A stretch of DNA of 64,000 nucleotides, from contig NZ_AUHO01000006.1 of NCBI RefSeq assembly GCF_000423225.1, positions 744,001 through 808,000 of the forward strand. The letters run 5' to 3'. The position numbers and the translations under genes are program-made. This document shows, one piece after another, positions 8,494 to 18,607 of the stretch (its first letter is position 1; each line of letters opens with the position of its first letter). Below the pieces are notes generated by a model that was not told the DNA's origin, did no database searches, and saw only the letters and a list, made by a program, of their open reading frames with translations. Source of the stretch: Kaistia adipata DSM 17808 (GTDB lineage Bacteria; Pseudomonadota; Alphaproteobacteria; Rhizobiales; Kaistiaceae).

Positions 8494-9800
8494 TTTGCCT
8501 CTTGCCCACGGTTCGCGAGCCAATCACGGGCGATCGCCTCGAAGGCGTCGCCGATGGCCTCGTCGCCCAGCCCCTCGATCGCCTCGGCCAGGAACGCCGT
8601 CACGAGCAGCGTCTCGGCCTCGGGTCGCGAGATGCCGCGCGACAGCAGGTAGAACAGGATGTCCTCGTCGATCTCGCCGCTGGTGGCGCCATGCGCGCAC
8701 TGGACGTCGTCGGCGAAGATCTCGAGCTCCGGCTTGACGAAGAACGAGGCGTCCTCCGACAGCAGGAGGCCCTGCGTCATCATCCGGCCATCGGTCTTCT
8801 GCGCGGCGGGACGCACGTTGATGCGACCCTGGAAGACGCCTTCCGAACGCTCGTCCATGACCGCCTTGAACAGCTCGCGGCTGGCGCAGTTCGGCACGGC
8901 GTGGTCGACGGTGAGCGCGATGTCGGCGTGCTGCTTACCGCGCACCATGGTGGCGCCGAAGAGCCCCGCGCGCGCATTCTCGCCGGCAAACGCCAGGAAG
9001 GTCTGCGAACGCGAGATCGAGGCACCGGTCATCAGCGTCAGATGATCGAACTCGGTCTCCTCGCCGATCGACACCGAGAAGGTGCCGAGATGCACGGCGG
9101 CGGCGCCCTCGAGCTGCAGCTTGGCCCAGATCACCTTGGCGCGGTCGCCGACGGTCGCCTCGGTGACGATGTTCGCCTGGTAGGCGCTGTCGGCCGGGCC
9201 GACATGCGTCTCGAGGATACGCGCCGAGGCATCGGCGCCGATCGTCACGAGGTTGCGGGTGTGGGTCTGCAGCAGGCCGGTGGTGACATGCGCGATCTCG
9301 ATGGCGCGCGCGATCTTCGCGCCCGCCGGAACATCGATCGCGACGCCACCGGTCATCAGCGCCGCGTTGAGCGACACCACGGCGTCGTCGAGCGTGGCGA
9401 TCTCTCGGCCGATCCGTTCGTCGCCCTCGCGCAGCAGCTCGGCGAGCGGCCGGACCGTCACGCCGTCGATGCCCGAAAGGTCCGAAAGCTCCGGCCGGTA
9501 GGCGCCGTCGACGACGACGAGGCGGGCGCGGTCGAGGCCGGCCAGCGGATCGACGATGGCGGGCAGCTCGGCGCGCTCGCTGACGAGCGGCGGCACGGTC
9601 CGAAGCAGGGCGCGCAGGTCGGTGTAGCGCCAGGGCTCGGTGCGGCGATGCGGCAGGCCGGCCTTCTGGAAATCGGCGAAGGCGACCTCGCGCGCGGCGG
9701 CGACCGACGGCGAGCCCGGCAGGCGGGTCCGGGCCGCGGCGAATTCGAGCGCCAGCGTGTCTTCAGCCTGGGTGCGCAGGATGCGCGGTTCGGCGTTCAT
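8490..9800 (-). CDS. sufD: Fe-S scaffold subunit SufD
   Basis: A 436-residue SufD with the C-terminal beta-helix core; the conserved DVQCAHGATSGEIDED segment carries the His implicated in cluster assembly at the SufB-SufD interface. The start at 9800 is preceded by GGGGAGGG, better than the ATG at 9884, which lies inside sufC. It starts 16 bp after sufC ends and overlaps sufS by 4 bp. Acts with SufB and the ATPase SufC as the SufBC2D scaffold in the cytoplasm. Confidence 0.93.
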   Translation of the reverse strand: MNAEPRILRTQAEDTLALEFAAARTRLPGSPSVAAAREVAFADFQKAGLPHRRTEPWRYTDLRALLRTVPPLVSERAELPAIVDPLAGLDRARLVVVDGAYRPELSDLSGIDGVTVRPLAELLREGDERIGREIATLDDAVVSLNAALMTGGVAIDVPAGAKIARAIEIAHVTTGLLQTHTRNLVTIGADASARILETHVGPADSAYQANIVTEATVGDRAKVIWAKLQLEGAAAVHLGTFSVSIGEETEFDHLTLMTGASISRSQTFLAFAGENARAGLFGATMVRGKQHADIALTVDHAVPNCASRELFKAVMDERSEGVFQGRINVRPAAQKTDGRMMTQGLLLSEDASFFVKPELEIFADDVQCAHGATSGEIDEDILFYLLSRGISRPEAETLLVTAFLAEAIEGLGDEAIGDAFEAIARDWLANRGQEAK

Positions 9801-9816
9801 GAATAACCCTCCCCGC

Positions 9817-10566
9817 TCAGGCCGGCTCGCCGGCGTAGTCGGCGTAACCCTTGGCTTCCAGTTCGAGCGCCAGCTCCGGACCACCGGTGCGGACGATGCG
9901 GCCGGCCGACATCACATGCACCTTGTCGGGCACGATGTGGTCGAGCAGGCGCTGATAATGGGTGATGACCAGCATCGAGCGATCCGGCGAACGGAGCGCG
10001 TTGACGCCCTCGGAGACGACGCGCAGCGCGTCGATGTCGAGGCCGGAATCGGTTTCGTCGAGGATCGCCAGCTTCGGCTCGAGCAGCGCCATCTGCAGGA
10101 TCTCGTTCCGCTTCTTCTCGCCGCCGGAGAAGCCGACATTGAGCGGACGACGGAGCATTTCCTGAGTCACGTTCAGCTTTTCCGAGGCGGCCTTCACGCG
10201 GCGCATGAAGTCCGGCGTCGTCAGCTCGTCCTCGCCGCGCGCCTTGCGCTGCGCGTTGAGAGCGGCCTTCAGGAAGGTCATGGTGGCGACGCCGGGGATC
10301 TCCAGCGGATACTGGAAGGCGAGGAAGACGCCCGCCGAGGCGCGCTCTTCCGGCGCCGTCTCGACGATGTTCTCGCCGTCGAAGATGATCTCGCCGTCGG
10401 TGACGTCATAGCCATCGCGGCCGGCCAGCACGTAGGAAAGCGTCGACTTGCCGGAGCCGTTCGGCCCCATGATCGCGTGGACCTCGCCGGTCGGGACGAC
10501 CAGATCGACGCCGCGCAGGATCTCCTTGCCGTCGATGGAAGCGTGCAGGTTCTTGATCTCGAGCAT
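9817..10566 (-). CDS. sufC: SUF ATPase SufC
   Basis: A 249-residue ABC-type ATPase without membrane domain. Walker A is GPNGSGKS at residues 34-41, the signature is VGFSGGEKKRNEILQ, Walker B is KLAILDETDSGLD. It powers rearrangement of the SufB-SufD pair. The start at 10566 (MLEIKNL) matches known SufC; longer upstream starts would only add low-complexity sequence. It lies 165 bp after sufB, the largest gap in the operon, which contains a GC-rich inverted repeat. Confidence 0.96.
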   Translation of the reverse strand: MLEIKNLHASIDGKEILRGVDLVVPTGEVHAIMGPNGSGKSTLSYVLAGRDGYDVTDGEIIFDGENIVETAPEERASAGVFLAFQYPLEIPGVATMTFLKAALNAQRKARGEDELTTPDFMRRVKAASEKLNVTQEMLRRPLNVGFSGGEKKRNEILQMALLEPKLAILDETDSGLDIDALRVVSEGVNALRSPDRSMLVITHYQRLLDHIVPDKVHVMSAGRIVRTGGPELALELEAKGYADYAGEPA

Positions 10567-10686
10567 AGTTTTGTTCCGTTCAATTCGTGTTTCCGAACCG
10601 CCGCCAGGGCGATCGGGACGCGCGCATTTCCGGGTGATGGTCCAAGCAGCGGACGGGCCGCGACCGGCCGGAAACGCCTGTGGCAT

Positions 10687-10717
10687 CCCGACCCTCCCCG
10701 CTCCCGGGGAGGGTTCG
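10687..10717. repeat. GC-rich inverted repeat between sufB and sufC
   Basis: ACCCTCCCC-GCTCCC-GGGGAGGGT forms a 9-bp stem. It has no T-run, so it looks less like a terminator than like a dispersed palindromic unit or an mRNA processing/stability hairpin inside the operon. Confidence 0.5.
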
Positions 10718-10731
10718 ACAAGACTGGGGCG

Positions 10732-12207
<1,476 letters not shown>

Positions 12208-12256
12208 TCCCTACTCCATCCACAGCGGTTTCAAGGACCGCGGGTTGAGTGCGTTG

Positions 12257-13417
12257 TCATGCGGCGCGTGTCACGCCCGGCGCGAGCCGTCTCATGACAC
12301 GTCCCCAGACCTCCGTAAATCTACGTATGTCGGCTTCGGTGGTTTCCCATCCGAAACTGACGCGGATCGCGGCCTTCGCCTGCGATTCGGGCACGTTCAT
12401 GGCCCGCATCACATGCGAAACACCGACTTTTCCCGAAGAACACGCCGAACCGGCCGAAACCGCGACACCTTCGAGATCGAGCGCGATCACCAGCGTTTCC
12501 GCAGCGAGACCGTCGACGCTGAGCGACAGCGTCTGGGGGAGCCGCTCGGCCTCCCCGCTCAAGAGCACGGCCGGACCGGCCGCTTCGGCGATCTGGTCAC
12601 GCCAGCCCGCCCATTCCTGCCGCCGGCCGAGATCGGCGCGGGCGAGTTCCGCCGCCACGCCGAAGCCGGTGATCGCCGCCACGTTCTCCGTGCCGGCGCG
12701 GCTGTATTTTTCCTGTCCGCCGCCGACGACCAGCGGCCGGGGCGACACAAGGTCGCCACCCAGCACCAGCGCGCCGGCGCCCTGCGGCCCGCCCAGCTTG
12801 TGCGCCGACAGCGTCAGGAGATCGACGCCGAGCGCCGCGACATCGACCGGGATGCGGCCCGCCGCCTGGATCGCGTCGGTATGGACCAGCGCGCCGAAGC
12901 GCCGCGCCAGCGCCGCGACCGCCGCCACCGGCTGGATCGTACCGGTCTCGTTGTTCGCCAGCATGACGGAGACCAGCGCGCGCTTGCCCTCACCGGCCAG
13001 CGCCGCGAGCTTCGCCTCGAGGTCGATGAGGTCGAGCCGGCCGGCGCCGTCGACGGCGACCTTCTGCACGCGATCGGCGCCGAAGCGGCCACCGGCGAGC
13101 ACGGAAGGATGTTCCGTCGCGCCGACCAGCAGCGCATCGATCGCAATCTCGGCCGCGCCGACCCGCATCAGCGGCGAGAGCGCCGTGACGTTCGCCTCCG
13201 TGCCGCCCGAGGTGAAGATCACCCGCGTCGGATCCGCGCCGACCAGCGCCGCCACCTGACGCCGTGCCCGCTCGATGCGGGCGCGGGCCGCGCGGCCCTC
13301 GCCATGCACGGACGAGGCATTGCCGGTCGCGCCGAGCGCCTCGATCATCGCCACGCGCACCTCGGCACGAAGCGGGGCTCCGGCGTTGTAATCGAGGTAG
13401 AGGCGCGGCGCGGCCAC
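12257..13417 (-). CDS. Class I cysteine desulfurase (IscS/NifS-like), first gene of suf operon
   Basis: A PLP-dependent desulfurase of the IscS/NifS branch, distinct from SufS. It opens LYLDYNAGAPL; the PLP lysine is K207 in SAHKLGGPQGAG and the active cysteine C326 in GSACSSGKVGVSH on the flexible loop. I prefer the GTG at 13417, which has GGGAG ten bases upstream; an ATG at 13453 would add 12 residues but lacks a clear ribosome site. It begins the suf operon and is divergent from the hydrolase at 13640, an order known in rhizobia. It may supply sulfur for Fe-S clusters or other thio-compounds. Confidence 0.88.
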   Translation of the reverse strand: MAAPRLYLDYNAGAPLRAEVRVAMIEALGATGNASSVHGEGRAARARIERARRQVAALVGADPTRVIFTSGGTEANVTALSPLMRVGAAEIAIDALLVGATEHPSVLAGGRFGADRVQKVAVDGAGRLDLIDLEAKLAALAGEGKRALVSVMLANNETGTIQPVAAVAALARRFGALVHTDAIQAAGRIPVDVAALGVDLLTLSAHKLGGPQGAGALVLGGDLVSPRPLVVGGGQEKYSRAGTENVAAITGFGVAAELARADLGRRQEWAGWRDQIAEAAGPAVLLSGEAERLPQTLSLSVDGLAAETLVIALDLEGVAVSAGSACSSGKVGVSHVMRAMNVPESQAKAAIRVSFGWETTEADIRRFTEVWGRVMRRLAPGVTRAA

Positions 13418-13524
13418 GGCTGGCAGTCTCCCTTCACACCCCGGATGTCGCATTATGCTTGAAATCCGGACCCTGCCTCATGCTACAAGGCCCGCTACAA
13501 GGCAGGATCGACATCCAGCGCCAA

Positions 13525-13541
13525 TTTCGAAGAATTCTAAT
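13525..13541. promoter_or_regulatory. Irr-type iron control element candidate
   Basis: TTTCGAAGAATTCTAAT resembles the rhizobial Irr (ICE) motif TTTAGAA-N3-TTCTAAA with two differences. It lies just downstream of the inferred -10 of the suf promoter, and a second palindrome TTCTAGAA (13545-13552) overlaps that -10. Consensus recalled from memory; binding not demonstrated. Confidence 0.45.
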
Positions 13542-13543
13542 GT

Positions 13544-13572
13544 GTTCTAGAAACCCTGAGCCTCAGAGTCAA
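13544..13572 (-). promoter_or_regulatory. suf operon promoter with TGA-N9-TCA box
   Basis: On the minus strand: -35 TTGACT (13572-13567), 17-bp spacer, -10 TAGAAC (13549-13544). TGA-N9-TCA at 13557-13571 fits the iron-responsive (IRO) box bound by RirA in rhizobia and overlaps the -35 and spacer, a repressor position. The box is short and could occur by chance; its position gives it weight. Confidence 0.5.
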
Positions 13573-13639
13573 GTTAGCATTTGGCTCTGATATAGGTCGC
13601 TCGTGGGGTTCTGAACAGATCGAAAGGTCCGAGGCCAAA

Positions 13640-14293
13640 ATGCCCGAGGTTATTTTCACCGGCCCCGCAGGCCGCATCGAAGGCCGTTTCCAGCCGTCGA
13701 AGGAAAAGAACGGCCCGATCGCCATCATCCTGCACCCGCACCCGCAGTTCGGCGGCACGATGAACAACGCGATCACCTACCAGCTGTTCTACATGTTCGC
13801 GAAGCGCGGCTTCGCGGTGCTGCGCTTCAATTTCCGCGGCGTCGGCCGCAGCCAGGGCGATTTCGACCATGGCGAGGGCGAACTGTCGGATGCCGCGTCG
13901 GCGCTCGACTGGGTGCAGACCATCCATCCCGACGCGCGCGCCTGCTGGGTCGCCGGCTTCTCGTTCGGCGCCTGGATCGGCATGCAGCTCCTGATGCGCC
14001 GCCCGGAGATCGAGGGCTTCATCTCGATCGCGCCGCAGGCGAACCTCTACGATTTCTCGTTCCTGGCGCCCTGCCCCTCCTCCGGCCTGATCGTGCATGG
14101 CGACCAGGACAAGGTGGCGCCGCCGAAGGACGTGCAGACGCTGGTCGACAAGCTCAAGACCCAGAAGGGCATCGTCGTCGAGCAGCAGATCATGCCGGGC
14201 GCGAACCACTTCTTCGAGGGCCAGGTCGAGCCGCTGATCGATATCTGCGGCAATTACGTCGACAAGCGCCTGGCGGCGATCCAGGCCGGCTGA
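13640..14293 (+). CDS. Alpha/beta hydrolase
   Basis: A 217-residue alpha/beta hydrolase. The nucleophile elbow GFSFGAW (serine near residue 115), the oxyanion-side motif LHPHPQFGGTMNN near the N-terminus, and a C-terminal GANHFFEG with the catalytic His are present; the acid is probably D in IVHGDQDKVAPP. No signal peptide, so cytoplasmic. The substrate is unknown. It diverges from the suf operon across a 220-bp regulatory region, a conserved pairing in rhizobia, so it may share iron control. Confidence 0.85.
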   Translation: MPEVIFTGPAGRIEGRFQPSKEKNGPIAIILHPHPQFGGTMNNAITYQLFYMFAKRGFAVLRFNFRGVGRSQGDFDHGEGELSDAASALDWVQTIHPDARACWVAGFSFGAWIGMQLLMRRPEIEGFISIAPQANLYDFSFLAPCPSSGLIVHGDQDKVAPPKDVQTLVDKLKTQKGIVVEQQIMPGANHFFEGQVEPLIDICGNYVDKRLAAIQAG

Positions 14294-14354
14294 TGCCGGC
14301 GCTCGACCGCGACGCCCGATAGCGCCGCATCGAGCCCGGCCGACCGAACGAAAG

Positions 14355-14393
14355 ACGGCCCGGTCGCGCTCGCGCCCGGGCCGTTTCCTTTTC
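14355..14393 (+). terminator. Rho-independent terminator of the hydrolase gene
   Basis: ACGGCCCGG ... CCGGGCCGT (9-bp stem, 12-base loop) followed by TTTCCTTTTCC, 60 bp after the stop codon. Confidence 0.8.
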
Positions 14394-14524
14394 CAACCGA
14401 CCTGGAAGCTCCCCGCCGCCATGCCGCGGACGCACCCCAACGCCGGCCGACCCGCGCAGCGGAGGGCACCCGCGCCGGCGGACCTGCGCCACCCGGCAAG
14501 CAGGCACGAAGACAAGACACGCAG

Positions 14525-14557
14525 ACAAAAAAGGGCCCCGCCGAAGCGGAGCCCTTT
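14525..14557 (-). terminator. Terminator of first porin-like gene
   Basis: On the minus strand the hairpin AAAGGGCTCCGC/GCGGGGCCCTTT is followed by a T-run (TTTTTT read from the A-run at 14527-14532). Confidence 0.82.
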
Positions 14558-14628
14558 CCCCCGTCTCCATTCAGCCCCGCGCGGCGCGACCCGGCAGCCG
14601 CGTCGAAGGCGCGCCCCGCGCCCCGTCG

Positions 14629-15366
14629 TCAGAACTTGTAGCTCAGACCGACCGTGACGGCGGTCTGGTCCCAGCTCGAATCCACCGGACCTTCCCAGAG
14701 CTCATAGGTCTTGCTGCCGAAATCGGTGTAGCGGATCTCGGCGCGGGCGATCCAGTTCGGCGTGAAGGCGTATTCGGCGCCGATGCCGATCGTCCAGCCG
14801 ACATGCGTGTTACTGTCGTCGGAGCTGTAGGATCCTTCCCAATCACCGACACCGCTCGACGTCATCTTGGCGTCGGCAAAGGCGACACCGCCGGTGGCGT
14901 ACATCAGGAAGTTGTCGACGGCATAGCCGGCGCGCAGCCGCAGCGACGCCTGCCAGTTGCTTTCGAGCTCCAGAGAGCCCACGAGGTAGTCGTCCAGGCC
15001 CGGCACGTAACCAGCTTAGCCTTCGCTGCCGGAGATGTTGGTGTAGTCGATGTCGCCCTCGATGCCGAAGACGAACTGGTCCATCTGCCAGTTGTAGCCG
15101 CCATGTACGCCGCCGATGAAGCCGTCCATGTTGAAGCTGTCGCCCGGCGTACACTCGAAGCTACCTTCGCAATCGAACAGATTGCTCTGGTTGTCGTCCT
15201 GATTGCCCCAGGCGTAGCCGGCATGGACACCGGCATAGAAGCCGGTCCAGCTGAAGGGTGGCGGTGCCTCGATCACCGGCACGGGCGCCAGGTCGGCGGC
15301 ATTCGCCGCACCGAGGCCCAGGGCCAGCACGGAAGCGGCGGTCATGGTCGCGAATGCGTATTTCAT
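14629..15366 (-). pseudogene. Omp25-like porin 1, interrupted by an in-frame TAA
   Basis: A small outer-membrane beta-barrel protein. The first part (start ATG 15366, after GAGGGG) has a signal peptide ending ANA-ADLAP and the family hallmark FSWTGFYAGVHAGYAWG. At 15016-15018 an in-frame TAA interrupts it after ...NISGSEG; the same frame then continues AGYVPGLDDYLVGSLELESNWQ to a proper end, AVTVGLSYKF, with the terminal Phe recognised by the BAM machinery. Read through, it would be 245 residues, like its intact paralogs. So this is one gene broken by a single codon, or a base error. It is the most diverged of the five paralogs. Confidence 0.82.
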
Positions 15367-15688
15367 CATCGGCCCCTCGTCACGACGGTGCACTTGAGAA
15401 TGCGAATTCCCATCCATCGCTGGTACTGTATCAGCATAGATCCAAACAAACTGTTGCAGACTCATCGCACAGAAAGCAAAAAGACATAGATCTCCAAGCG
15501 GAAGCCACAACTCCGACCAGATCAAATTTCTAAGGTGATCATATTATATATCGTCTCATGCAGATGAGGCCGCAGCCCTCGCGACGGCCTGCGCGCGGCG
15601 GACGGCCCCACCACATCGGGAGCCACCCTTCCCGACAAGAGAGGCCGCAAGCGGACGCCTCGGACGATTGCCCGATCCGCGGCGACGA
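15367..15688. other. Upstream region of porin 1
   Basis: 322 bp, visibly AT-richer than its surroundings near 15480-15560. On the minus strand TATAAT occurs at 15548-15543 in a run of alternating A/T and could be the -10 of porin 1; I see no convincing -35. No gene seen. Confidence 0.4.
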
Positions 15689-16418
15689 TCAGAACTTGTA
15701 GTTCAGGCCCGCCTTGAGGGTGTGGAAGGCCGCATCGACGCCGGTATGCCCATTCTGCTCGGGCAGGACATTGTAGCCATCATGCTCGAGACTACCGAGA
15801 TCGACATAGAGATACTCGGCCTTCAGCGTGATGTTCTTTGTCACGCCATATTCAACACCAGCGCCGGCCGTCCAGCCCCCAGCGCGTATCCGAGATCGAG
15901 TGGCCATTGTCGGGCTCACCGGATTTGTAGACGCTCGCCTTGACGTCGCCATAGGCCGCGCCGCCGGTGCCATAGACAAGCAGATTGTCGAAGGCATAGC
16001 CGAGGCGGCCGCGCAGCGTTCCGAACCAGTCGATCTTGGCCTCGAGGCCATAGCTGAAGTCGCCCTGGCGCTCCTCGAAGCTCGCCTTGATGCCGGAGGC
16101 CGCGAGGTCGGCCTCGGCGCCGACCACCCAGTTCGGCGCGAACTGCCAGTTGTAGCCGACCTGCGCGCCACCGAAGCCGCCAAAGGCATTGTCACTCCAG
16201 TCGACCGCGTAGTCGCCGGCATCATTGACGAAGCTGGTGTCGAAATCGCCACCGCCGATGCCGCCATGGACGCCGACATAGAAGCCGGTCCAGTTGAACG
16301 CCGCAGGAGCCTCCACCACGGGCGCCGGCTCGTAGGTGAGGTCGGCGGCCCGCGCGCCCCCCACGCCGAGCACCAGGACGGAAGCCATCGTCGCACCGCG
16401 CAGCATCGATCGGGTCAT
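15689..16418 (-). pseudogene. Omp25-like porin 2, broken by a +1 frameshift in a G tract
   Basis: Start ATG 16418 (after GAGAGG) opens a signal peptide ending ARA-ADLTYEPAP and the hallmark FNWTGFYVGVHGGIGGG. The reading continues normally to SDTRWG, then runs out of frame to a stop at 15852. The next frame carries the expected remainder (TAGAGVEYGVTKNITLKAEYLYVDLGS ... LKAGLNYKF). The cause is a run of five G (minus strand; C5 at 15876-15880) where paralogs 3 and 5 have four in the same TGGGGCTGG context. The repaired gene would encode about 242 residues. Either a real mutation, a phase-variable tract, or a sequencing error. Confidence 0.85.
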
Positions 16419-16573
16419 GGGAGCCTCTCAGGGACAGGGGTAGGCCAGATGCAATCGCGGACAACGGATCACGCCAGCCGGTCGACGGAGACCGGAATGC
16501 GCGAGACACCTCGGCACGCGAAGCTCGCAGGTCGTGGTGGGAAGTCCGCGTCCCCGCCGGCAAATCCGCATGT

Positions 16574-16602
16574 GAAAAGGGGCTTCGCGCCGCGAAGCCC
16601 CT
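16574..16602 (-). terminator. Terminator of porin 3
   Basis: AGGGGCTTC ... GAAGCCCCT stem; on the minus strand it is followed by TTTTCAC. Lies 14 bp beyond the stop codon. Confidence 0.78.
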
Positions 16603-16615
16603 CTCCCGTTCGGGA

Positions 16616-17347
16616 TCAGAACTTGTAGTTCAGGCCGACCTTGAGGGTATGGAAGGCGACATCCGTGTCGAACTGACCATAGTCATCCTCGGCGGCGTTG
16701 TAGGCATTCTGGTGAATGCTGCCGAGGTCGACATAGAGATATTCGGTCTTGAGCGTGATGTTCTGCGTGATGCCATATTCGACACCGGCGCCGATCGTCC
16801 AGCCCCAGCGCGTATCAGAGAAGGAAGAGCCATAGGATTCGTTGGGATCGGAATAGTTGGTCGAGACTTCCACGTCGCCATAGGCCGCGCCACCCGTGCC
16901 GTAGACGAGCAGATTGTCCCATGCATAGCCGATACGGCCGCGCAATGTGCCGAACCAGTCGACATTCGTGCTGATGTTGTAGGAAGAGCCGCCCGCATAG
17001 TTCCAGTCGAAGTTCGACTCGATGCCGGAATAGGCGATGTCGGCCTCGACGCCGGCGACCCAGTTGGGCGAGAACTGCCAGTTATAGCCGATCTGGGCAC
17101 CACCGAAGGCGCCGAAGGCATTGTCGTTGTAGTCGACGCTGTAGTCGTCGAACTCTTCGGTGAAGGTCGTATCGAATTCGCCACCGCCGATGCCGCCATG
17201 GACGCCGACATAGAAGCCGGTCCAGTTGAAGGCGACGGGCGCCGCCACGGGGGCGGGCTCATAGGTCAAGTCAGCGGCCTGCGCGCCGGCGACACCAAGC
17301 GCCAGGACGGAAGCCATTGTCGCAGTACGGAGAATGAACGCCATCAT
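16616..17347 (-). CDS. Omp25-like outer membrane beta-barrel protein, porin 3 (intact)
   Basis: A 243-residue protein: signal peptide (MMAFILRTATMASVLALGVAG) cut before AADLTYEP, hallmark FNWTGFYVGVHGGIGGGEFD, alternating aromatic-rich beta strands typical of an eight-stranded barrel, WFGTLRGRIGYAWDNLLVYGTGGAAYGD in the middle, and a C-terminal LKVGLNYKF ending in Phe. This belongs to the porin family that includes Omp25/Omp31 of Brucella. Two adjacent ATGs (17347, 17344); the second has the better spacing from AGGGG. It has its own terminator and is the closest full-length relative of porins 2 and 4. Role: abundant outer-membrane structural protein, function not specific. Confidence 0.9.
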   Translation of the reverse strand: MMAFILRTATMASVLALGVAGAQAADLTYEPAPVAAPVAFNWTGFYVGVHGGIGGGEFDTTFTEEFDDYSVDYNDNAFGAFGGAQIGYNWQFSPNWVAGVEADIAYSGIESNFDWNYAGGSSYNISTNVDWFGTLRGRIGYAWDNLLVYGTGGAAYGDVEVSTNYSDPNESYGSSFSDTRWGWTIGAGVEYGITQNITLKTEYLYVDLGSIHQNAYNAAEDDYGQFDTDVAFHTLKVGLNYKF

Positions 17348-17842
17348 ATGCCCCTTCGCGGATGATCGGGCACCCGATGGGGAGATCCGGGGGATCGGGC
17401 GCCTCAGGGCATCACGATAGCGCGGCGGAGCGGAATTGAGTGTTGCCGAATCGCACCACGAAAACCAAAGATGACGCTGGGGAAGGAAACGCTTCGTAAG
17501 TACGAAGAATGACCTCGCCTATCAATTCCCAGCCAAACACTTCTCCAGAAACATGGATTCGGCGCTGATCCGACAGAAACGGCGCCAGCGCCCCCCAAAT
17601 TTCGGCGGGCGATTATTTTGCATCGCCACATATCGACACCGGATTCCGCCACGCAGCACACCAATCCTCGGATGCACCGACCGCCGCACTCACACCCAGG
17701 AGTAGGCAATCCGCCGCAGGGCCACCGGAATCTTGCGGGATGATTCAAACATCCCGGTTTCGCCCTCGCCCGTTTCCAGGGGAGAGGAAAAGCTAAAAGG
17801 CGACGCGGCGCCCGGACCGACCGAGCGCCGCGCCAAATGCGA
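17348..17842. other. Intergenic region between porins 3 and 4
   Basis: 495 bp without a supportable gene. The part next to 17842 holds the terminator of porin 4; the remainder presumably contains the porin 3 promoter, which I cannot assign. No repeat or RNA recognised. Confidence 0.4.
17792..17834 (-). terminator. Terminator candidate of porin 4
   Basis: CGCGGCGC pairs with GCGCCGCG inside a longer GC-rich stem; on the minus strand it is followed by TTTTAGCTTTT. Ends 9 bp beyond the stop codon. Confidence 0.6.
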
Positions 17843-18607
17843 TCAGAACTTGTAATTCAGGCCGACCTTGAGCGTATGGAAGGCGGTGTCGACACTCACA
17901 TCGCCGTTGTCGTAGTCCCAGTTGAAATCGGCGTTGTTCGCCGTCACACTTCCCAGATCGACGTAGAGATATTCGGTCTTCAGCGTGATGTTCTTGGTGA
18001 TGCCGTATTCGACACCGGCGCCAATCGTCCAACCCCATTTGGTATCGGACTCAGAGAAGCTGCCCCAAGTGTCGTCGTCATTGTAACCATACGATCCCGA
18101 CAGCTTGACCTTGCCATAGGCCGCACCGCCGGTGCCGTAGAACAGGACGTTGTCCCACGCATAGCCGAGGCGTCCACGCAGGGTTCCGAACCAATCGATC
18201 TTCGCCTCGTTGTTCTCGAACCAACCATCGGAATAGGTCTCATTGTGCTCGGCCTTGATGCCGGACGCCGCGATGTCCGCCTCGGCACCGACCACCCAAT
18301 TGGTCGCGAACTGATAGTTATAGCCAATCTGCGCGCCGCCGAAGGCGCCAAAGGCATTGTCACTGAAGTCGTAGCCATATCCGGAGAACGCGAAATCAGC
18401 GGGGCCCTCTTCATATTCGTATTCACGGAAGCTCGTATCGAAGTTGCCGCCGCCGATGCCAGCATGGACGCCGACATAGAAGCCGGTCCAGTTGAAGACC
18501 TCCGGCGCGGCGGGAACCGGTTCGTAGGTCAGGTCGGCAGCCTGGGCCGTCGCGGCGCCGAGCGCGATGACAGACGCCATGGTTGCAGTGCGAAGCAGAT
18601 GGTTCAT
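17843..18607 (-). CDS. Omp25-like outer membrane beta-barrel protein, porin 4 (intact)
   Basis: A 254-residue member of the same family. The start ATG 18607 has AAAGGG upstream; the frame stays open further upstream but without coding character. Signal peptide MNHLLRTATMASVIALGAATAQA, then ADLTYEPVP, the hallmark FNWTGFYVGVHAGIGGGNFD, FGTLRGRLGYAWDNVLFYGTGGAAYG and the end LKVGLNYKF. A Tyr/Glu/Asp-rich insertion (EYEYEEGPADFAFSGYGYDF) replaces the first surface loop, showing that loops differ most among the paralogs. Own terminator, so probably monocistronic. Confidence 0.9.
   Translation of the reverse strand: MNHLLRTATMASVIALGAATAQAADLTYEPVPAAPEVFNWTGFYVGVHAGIGGGNFDTSFREYEYEEGPADFAFSGYGYDFSDNAFGAFGGAQIGYNYQFATNWVVGAEADIAASGIKAEHNETYSDGWFENNEAKIDWFGTLRGRLGYAWDNVLFYGTGGAAYGKVKLSGSYGYNDDDTWGSFSESDTKWGWTIGAGVEYGITKNITLKTEYLYVDLGSVTANNADFNWDYDNGDVSVDTAFHTLKVGLNYKF

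Larger units (their letters stand above)
14294..14628. other. Intergenic region with two facing terminators
   Basis: 335 bp between the hydrolase and the first porin-like gene. It holds a plus-strand terminator (14355-14393) and a minus-strand terminator (14525-14557). No further gene or motif is evident between them. Confidence 0.6.

Noticed and set aside
6466-8652. Long plus-strand open frame opposite the suf genes
   Set aside because: Antisense to VOC, sufT, sufS and sufD, whose catalytic motifs are intact.
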